NCBI RefSeq assembly: GCF_049727805.1
Contig: NZ_JBCNYA010000017.1
Coordinates: 22,616 to 86,615 of the forward strand
Direction: 5' to 3'
DNA: 64,000 bases
Source of the DNA: Frateuria_A sp049727805
GTDB lineage: Bacteria > Pseudomonadota > Gammaproteobacteria > Xanthomonadales > Rhodanobacteraceae
Both the position numbers and the translations under genes were made by a program. The notes under the pieces were generated by a model, which did not search any database, was not told where the DNA came from, and worked only from the letters and a program-made list of their open reading frames with translations. Every line of letters begins with the position of its first letter. Within the stretch, counting starts at the first letter, position 1. Below, one piece after another: positions 60,801 through 64,000 of the stretch.

Positions 60801-63800
60801 TGGAGGCAGCCAGGCTGCCGGCACCGGACAACGCCAGCGTGCCGGCGGTGATGTCGGTGGCACCGGTGTAGGTATTGATGCCGGAGAGCGTCAGCTTGCT
60901 GCTTCCGGTCTTGGCGAGGTTGCCAGTGCCGCTGATCACGCCGGACAGGCCGAGATCGGCGTCGGTCTGCAGCGTGCCGTCGCCCAGCAGGGCGATGTCG
61001 CGCGCGCTGGTGAACGCACCGGAGGTGGCGAGCGTGCCGCCGTCGAAGACGAGATCGCCGACCGCGCCGCCGAGGTTGGCGTCGCTCGATACCGTCAGCA
61101 CGCCTCCCTCGAGCGTGGTGTTGCCGGTGTAGGTATTGATGCCGCCGAGCGTCTGGTTGCCGCCGGCCAGGGTGAGTCCGCCGGTGCCGCCGATCACGCC
61201 GTCGAAGCTGCCCGCTGCGTTGCTCAGCGTCAGCGTCCTGCTGCCCAGGGTGACGGTGCCGCTGCCGTCCAGGCTGGCGATGGTCGCGCCGGCCGTGGCG
61301 CCCGAGATATCGAAGGTACCGTCGGCCGTCACGCCGCTGGAAGCGGCCACGCTGCCCGCGCCGGAAAGCTTCAGCGTGCCTGCGCTGATGCTGGTGGCCC
61401 CGCTGTACGTATTGACGCCCGACAGCGTCTGGCTGCCGCCGGCGAGTGTGAGCCCGCCGGTGCCGCCGATCACGCCGCCGAAACTGCCCGCGGCGTTGCT
61501 CAGCGTCAGCGTCCTGCTGCCCAGGGTGACCGTACCGCTGCCTCCCAGGCTGGCGATGGACGCGCCCGAGGTGGTACCGGAAATGTCGAACGTGCCGTCG
61601 GCGGTCACACCGCTGGAAGCGGCCACGCTGCCCGCGCCCGACAAAGCCAGCGTACCGGCGGCGATGTCGGTGGCACCGGTGTAGGTGTCGACGCCCGAGA
61701 GCGTCAGCGTGCTGCTGCCGGTCTTGGTGAGGTCGCCGCCGCCGCTGATCACGCCCGACAGGGTGAGGTTGGCGCCGGTCTGCAACGTACCGTCGCCCTG
61801 CAGCGTGATCGCGCGCGCGCTGGTGAAGGCAGCGGTGTTGTTGAGCGTGCCGCCGTTGAAGGTCAAACCGCCGGTGGTCGCGCCCAGGTTGGCGTCGCTG
61901 GACACCTTCAGCGTGCCGGCGCTGATCGTGGTGCCGCCGCCATAGGTGTTGGTACCGCTCAACGTGAGCGTGCCGGCGCCGGCCTTGGTCAGGCGCCCGC
62001 TTCCGCTGATGGTTCCGGACAGGGTAAGCGCGGCGCCCGCCTGCACGGTGCCGTTGCCCTGCATGACGATGTCGCGGGCGCTGCTGAAGGCCGCGCTGGT
62101 CGCGAGCGTGCCGCCGCTGAAGATCAGCCCGCCGGTGGACTTGCCGAGGTTGGCGTCGTCGGACACCGTCAGCACGCCGCCGCCGAGCGTGGTGCCGCCG
62201 CTGTAGGTGTTGGTGCCGCTGAGCGTCTGCGTACCGCCGGCCAGGATCAGGCTGCCGCCGGCGCCCTTGATGACGCCGCTGAACACGCCGCCGGCGGCGT
62301 TGCTCAACGTCAGCGCGTTCCCTCCCAGGTTGACCAGCCCGTTGCCGTCCAGGCCACCGATGCTGGCACCGCTGCTCAAACCCGAGATATCGAGCGTGCC
62401 GCTGACGCTGTGCACGGTGCCGGCCACGGTGAGGCCGCCCGAGCCACCCACCTTCAACAGGTCGGTGAGGTTGACCTGGCCACCGGCGATGGCCGGGGCC
62501 GCACCGATCGCCGTGGAGGCGTTCAGCACCAACCCGGCGGTGCCGGTGGTGGTGATCGTGGCATCGATGTTGATGTCCTTGAGGGCGGTCAGCGTGAGCG
62601 TGTTGGCGCCCCAGGTGAGGTCGCTCTCGACCAGGATGTTGCCGAAGCCGGCGCTCGCGCCGTCGGTCGACTGGATAGTGAGGTTGCCGCTGCCGAGCGC
62701 GGTCTGCACGGCGGTAGCGGTCATGTCGCCGCCCGCGCCAATGGTGAAGTCCATCGGATCGATCAGCCAGGTGCCGTTGCGGCCCTTCGGCGCGAGCGTG
62801 CTGACGCGCGCGGCGTCGTCGATCCGCACGTGTTCGGCCGAGGTCTCCACGAAGCCGCCATCGCCGCCCTGGACGCCGCCGCGGGCGCTGAACCGGCCGG
62901 CGACCTGCGTATCGTGGTCGCTCCACACCACGATCGAGCCGCCCTTGCCCGACTGCGTGGCGTCGGCGTTCAAGCGGGCATCGGCGCCGACCGTGCTGGT
63001 GGAGGCGTGCAGCAGACCTTCCCCACCCTGCGCGCCGCCGCCGATGCGGATGCGGCCGCCACCTTGCGTGCCGGAGGCATCGATATCGCCGGTCACGACC
63101 ACGTTGCGGTCGGACAGCAGTTGCACGCTGCCGCCATGAGTGCCGCTCACGTCGATGCTGCCGCTGTCCGTCGCGTCGCCGCCGCGGGCGACCAGCCGCA
63201 CCACGCCGCCGTCGTGGCTGATCGCGCCGGCGTCGATCACGCCGGAGTTGTTGACCAGGTTGGTGAACAGGTCGCGCGCGGCGGAGGCCTCGAGCACCAC
63301 CGTGCCGCCGTCGGCCTGCAGCGTGCCGGCGTTGCTGACCGCGGCCTTGGCGTCGAGGCGATGCTTCAGCTCGCCGGTGATCTGGACGTTGATCAGTCCG
63401 TTGCCGTCGAAGTCCAGCACCGCATGGTCGGCGCCGTCGAGGTTGATGCGGCCGTAATTGGCCAGGATCACGCCATCGTTCTGCACGCTGCCGCCGATCA
63501 GGCTGACCGAGCCGCCGCTGGCCGCGGCGATGGTGCCGTGGTTGACGACGCCGGCGCCGCCGCCGACCGCGTTGAGGTTGAAGTGGTTGGAAAGGAAATC
63601 GGTGGGCGTCAGGTCCAGCGTGCTGGCGACCAGCCCGCCCACGTTCACCTGCGCGGTGGCGCCGAAGATGATGCCGTGGGTGTTGATCAGGAACACCTGA
63701 CCGTTGGAGCTGATCTGGCCGAAGATCTGGCTGGGGTTCTGGTCGAGGATGCGGTTGAGCGCCACCGCCGAGGTGCCCGGCTGGTTGAAGCGCACCGTCG

Positions 63801-64000
63801 CGTCCTGGCCCAGGTTGAAGCTCTGCCAGTCCAGCGCGAGCTTCTGCGATGCCTGGTTGATCACCACGCTGGCGCCGTCCTGCACGATGCTGCCGCTGCC
63901 GCCGACGATGCTGCCGCCGGTCGGCGTGGTGCTGCGTCCCACGCTGCCGGCCTGTGCCGGTGGGGTGGGCAAGGCACCGCACAACAAAAGCAACAAGACC
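54805..64000 (-). CDS. Giant two-partner-secretion exoprotein (TpsA, filamentous-haemagglutinin type), start outside window
   Basis: More than 3060 residues seen; the frame is open at the right edge, so the true start is beyond it. The N-terminal TPS domain (about 15-260 of the seen part) has SVVINQASQKLALDWQSFNLGQDATVRFNQPG, LNRILDQNPSQIFGQISSNGQVFLINTHGIIFG, needed for recognition by a TpsB transporter (not in window). Three repeat zones follow: PATR-type (GTLTLSGTNTYGGG, DNA about 60450-62400), NDFxG/TIDAG repeats (about 58000-60100) and TLSGQATGN/FTAAGFALTN repeats (about 55500-57650). The C-terminus ends with C-DPEMEE-C, like the cysteine hook of HMW1/CdrA. Likely surface adhesin or matrix protein. 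The cognate tpsB is presumably upstream. Confidence 0.9.
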   Translation of the reverse strand, partial: VLLLLLCGALPTPPAQAGSVGRSTTPTGGSIVGGSGSIVQDGASVVINQASQKLALDWQSFNLGQDATVRFNQPGTSAVALNRILDQNPSQIFGQISSNGQVFLINTHGIIFGATAQVNVGGLVASTLDLTPTDFLSNHFNLNAVGGGAGVVNHGTIAAASGGSVSLIGGSVQNDGVILANYGRINLDGADHAVLDFDGNGLINVQITGELKHRLDAKAAVSNAGTLQADGGTVVLEASAARDLFTNLVNNSGVIDAGAISHDGGVVRLVARGGDATDSGSIDVSGTHGGSVQLLSDRNVVVTGDIDASGTQGGGRIRIGGGAQGGEGLLHASTSTVGADARLNADATQSGKGGSIVVWSDHDTQVAGRFSARGGVQGGDGGFVETSAEHVRIDDAARVSTLAPKGRNGTWLIDPMDFTIGAGGDMTATAVQTALGSGNLTIQSTDGASAGFGNILVESDLTWGANTLTLTALKDINIDATITTTGTAGLVLNASTAIGAAPAIAGGQVNLTDLLKVGGSGGLTVAGTVHSVSGTLDISGLSSGASIGGLDGNGLVNLGGNALTLSNAAGGVFSGVIKGAGGSLILAGGTQTLSGTNTYSGGTTLGGGVLTVSDDANLGKSTGGLIFSGGTLATSAAFSSARDIVMQGNGTVQAGAALTLSGTISGSGRLTKAGAGTLTLSGTNTYGGGTTISAGTLKVSSDANLGATTGGLTFNGGTLNNTAAFTSARAITLQGDGTLQTGANLTLSGVISGGGDLTKTGSSTLTLSGVDTYTGATDIAAGTLALSGAGSVAASSGVTADGTFDISGTTSGASIASLGGSGTVTLGSRTLTLSNAAGSFGGVIGGTGGLTLAGGSQTLSGVNTYSGATSISAGTLKLSGAGSVAASSGVTADGTFDISGATAGATIASLDGSGTVTLGSRTLTLSNAAGSFDGVIGGTGGLTLAGGNQTLGGINTYTGNTTLEGGVLTVSSDANLGGAVGDLVFDGGTLATSGAFTSARDIALLGDGTLQTDADLGLSGVISGTGNLAKTGSSKLTLSGINTYTGATDITAGTLALSGAGSLAASSGVIADGTFDISGTTAGATIASLDGAGTVTLGGNMLTLSNASGSFGGIIGGSGGLILAAGNQTLTGTNTYGGGTTISGGTLSISSDANLGATTGTLTLDGGTLENTASLTLDRTLALGTAGGTLQTDAGTNLTLTGAVSGTGGLAQAGTGSLTLGGDVTTGGSQSYGKVFLGSDVTLTSSSGSVDFAGTVDNVDATARALTVIANNGSIGFGGAVGGGANGRLASLTTSSQSFSAGALAVGGNLSVTTTGGDITQGGAFLVGGNAGFDAGSNLISLTNVGNDFAGTVDLTGGTTAITDSNGLVLGTLATGGLTAISHGSLALGSGSVAGNLKATSNDGAITQSGGLTVTGTSTIDAGANAITLNAAGNDFQGAVRLLNSGAYDVALDNGSHALLMGASTLGTGALSLAGNGITQSGGITQAAGAGAVTLQAGSGALVLADSGNDFTGLVSAQGAGVSLQTVGDLHMAALDAGTDGSVSLVAGGTLDLAALGAIDTGNGDLTLGAGGSFTTGADLSGHNVSLRGDGGLILSNNVTASGTLDLTSSDAAITQTGGTLVAAGATTVGAGTGTIGLAAGTNDFQGDVTLTGGDTTINDANQLTLAAQDTGNLTVTSHGNLVLGQGSVNGVLTASSNGGTISQASGGLTVTGTSSIDAGGGAIMLTDGNNDFGNTVGLNGSSVAIADMNALTLGALTTGALSVTSHGDLVLGASTITGTLDLDSNGGDITQAGAFTVTGISTIDAGSGLITLGLLNDFQNTVNLTGGDTVITDTNALALGTLDTGALTATSTGSLGLGSGIIGGDLIATSQGGAITQTGALAVQGTSVLDAGVGAITLTNTNNHFTGAVSLTGAGIAVHDTGDLMIAVLTNQADTGVSLVADGALYLPGGAIDTGTADLVLAANGGVLSTVGALSGANVSLSGRDGLSLGDAVTATDTLTLASAWGGVTQSAGTLTAAHLTGSAAGPVVLDQVNAIGQLDGFSADGFTLLNDGNLTVAGPVAGGSTGVDITSSNGLLTVAGNISGGSIALQGLGISQSGGSIDAGSGQVSLQSGAGIMQTGGSITAGTLSGSAVGDASLAGANHVDNLGSFSAANLSLTNADGLTLAGPVTVTGTAALTVGGALAINDTLSASATTLAVDGAITEGAGGNLTTGTLSGQATGNVTLTGANHVGTLGNFTAAGFALTNAQALALNGSLDVGTGDIALTTTSGALTVNSALSGGTVALDSAADLVLGQAIQGNTVSLESAGSISQTAGGLITAGTLSGQSAGSTVLNQNNAITALGNFTASGFSLTSNRALTVNGTVDGGASTTINAGGNLRINGTLQGDATSLSANGTISEGASGKIVADTLTGQATGAATLSGANMIGTLGNFQAAGLSLHDAQNLRVAGTVDGGASTTLDVTGNLVLAGTVKGTSTRLNATGTLSETGGGRVIAGTLTGHAGGSASLTGNNSITSLGNLDAAGLSFTNGKALTISGTVNGGASTTLTTTAGGLTVNGSLAGTTTTLNIAGAIDQGSHGRITAGTLAGHAGGDVALDGDNRIDTLGAFSARDFALSNGKALAVNGPLTASGGDIALATTAGTLSVNTALAGNTIALDSAGDLALGRTLHGGAVTLQSGGRISQTAGGLITADSLSGHSTGSTTLDQANAIGALGNFSAGGLTLTSTRALTVNGAVDGGGSTTLTTGGNLTIAGSLSGDTTTLAVNGAISEGSAGSLTAHTLTGHATGAASLTGANRIDTLGAFTAAGFALSNGPSLTVTGPLDGGSSVSLATTRGDLLINGKVSGKATTLTSSGAITEGQGGSIVADTLSGQAGGFTSLGTATSPLANYIGTLGGFSSHAGFSLTNAQTLTLASVGGSAYTVDAGTSPLYLAVTGGDLLQVGKTWLYDGAGTFASTGRIGTSDAPIYVTGTDPQAVALVGMPPAYFYAVNGNGGVLPLTGGSSVNVPTSLFTSRAQNANNHTDVYIDPSVISANYRSFGIVPSGILLPPDQQACDPEMEECDE

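Noticed and set aside
1..64000. Insertion sequence, phage, integron or CRISPR array
   Set aside because: No transposase, integrase, phage structural gene or direct-repeat/spacer array was seen; repeats are hairpins between genes or tandem coding repeats.

Overview
The window is about 64 kb of GC-rich (roughly two-thirds G+C), densely coded chromosomal DNA from a Gram-negative bacterium. Its gene content (LpxH, LpxO-like and Slp envelope genes, TonB receptor, two-partner secretion, a phoB-phoR-ppk-ppx run, EfpL/YeiP, NAD-type isocitrate dehydrogenase) and its hairpin repeats between genes suggest a gammaproteobacterium near Xanthomonadaceae/Rhodanobacteraceae (Rhodanobacter, Dyella, Luteibacter-like). 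That placement is inference. No rRNA, tRNA, CRISPR, phage or insertion sequence was recognised.

Layout. 1-0.9 kb: a PadR regulator and a truncated HAAS-type membrane protein, with a perfect palindrome at the PadR start. 1-7.6 kb: signalling genes on the minus strand: an HWE histidine kinase, then a compact set of TonB receptor, YfiR-like periplasmic protein, CHASE8-like histidine kinase and receiver protein. 7.9-10.9 kb: a Tag-like protein, a zinc alcohol dehydrogenase and a cupin, with a divergent LysR. 10.9-12.9 kb: an arsenic operon (arsR-arsI-arsC-aqpS). 12.9-15.5 kb: a Crp/Fnr-like regulator and a phytochrome-like HisKA_2 kinase. 16-21 kb: sulfate ABC uptake (sbp-cysT-cysW-cysA) and a convergent OprO/P-type porin. 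21-27 kb: housekeeping and envelope genes. 27.2-31.7 kb: an ECF41-type sigma factor with two AhpD/CMD-like genes, each preceded by the same promoter-like motif, then cupin, acetyltransferase, membrane protein and epimerase. 31.9-37.4 kb: hydrolases, a membrane-anchored AraC regulator, isocitrate dehydrogenase and a glutaredoxin/AhpD-like pair. 37.5-44.9 kb: bepA, phoB, phoR, ppk, ppx. 45-51.6 kb: cyclophilin, lpxH, patatin lipoprotein, SDR, efpL, FUSC protein. 51.8-52.8 kb: a tssA without other T6SS genes. 52.8-53.7 kb: an 879-bp inverted-repeat structure between two convergent genes. 53.7-64 kb: a giant two-partner-secretion exoprotein (start beyond the window) and an overlapping small secreted-protein gene.

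The most interesting parts are: (i) the receptor-YfiR-kinase-receiver set, which looks like the YfiBNR circuit with a histidine kinase in place of the diguanylate cyclase; (ii) the ECF41 regulon, where GTCACG-N16-CGTCC occurs three times with identical spacing; (iii) the large nested palindrome and related composite hairpins elsewhere; (iv) the repeat-rich TpsA with a C-terminal cysteine pair and a coupled secreted partner of unknown function; (v) a phytochrome-derived kinase that seems to have lost its chromophore site; (vi) a PhoR with no membrane segment.
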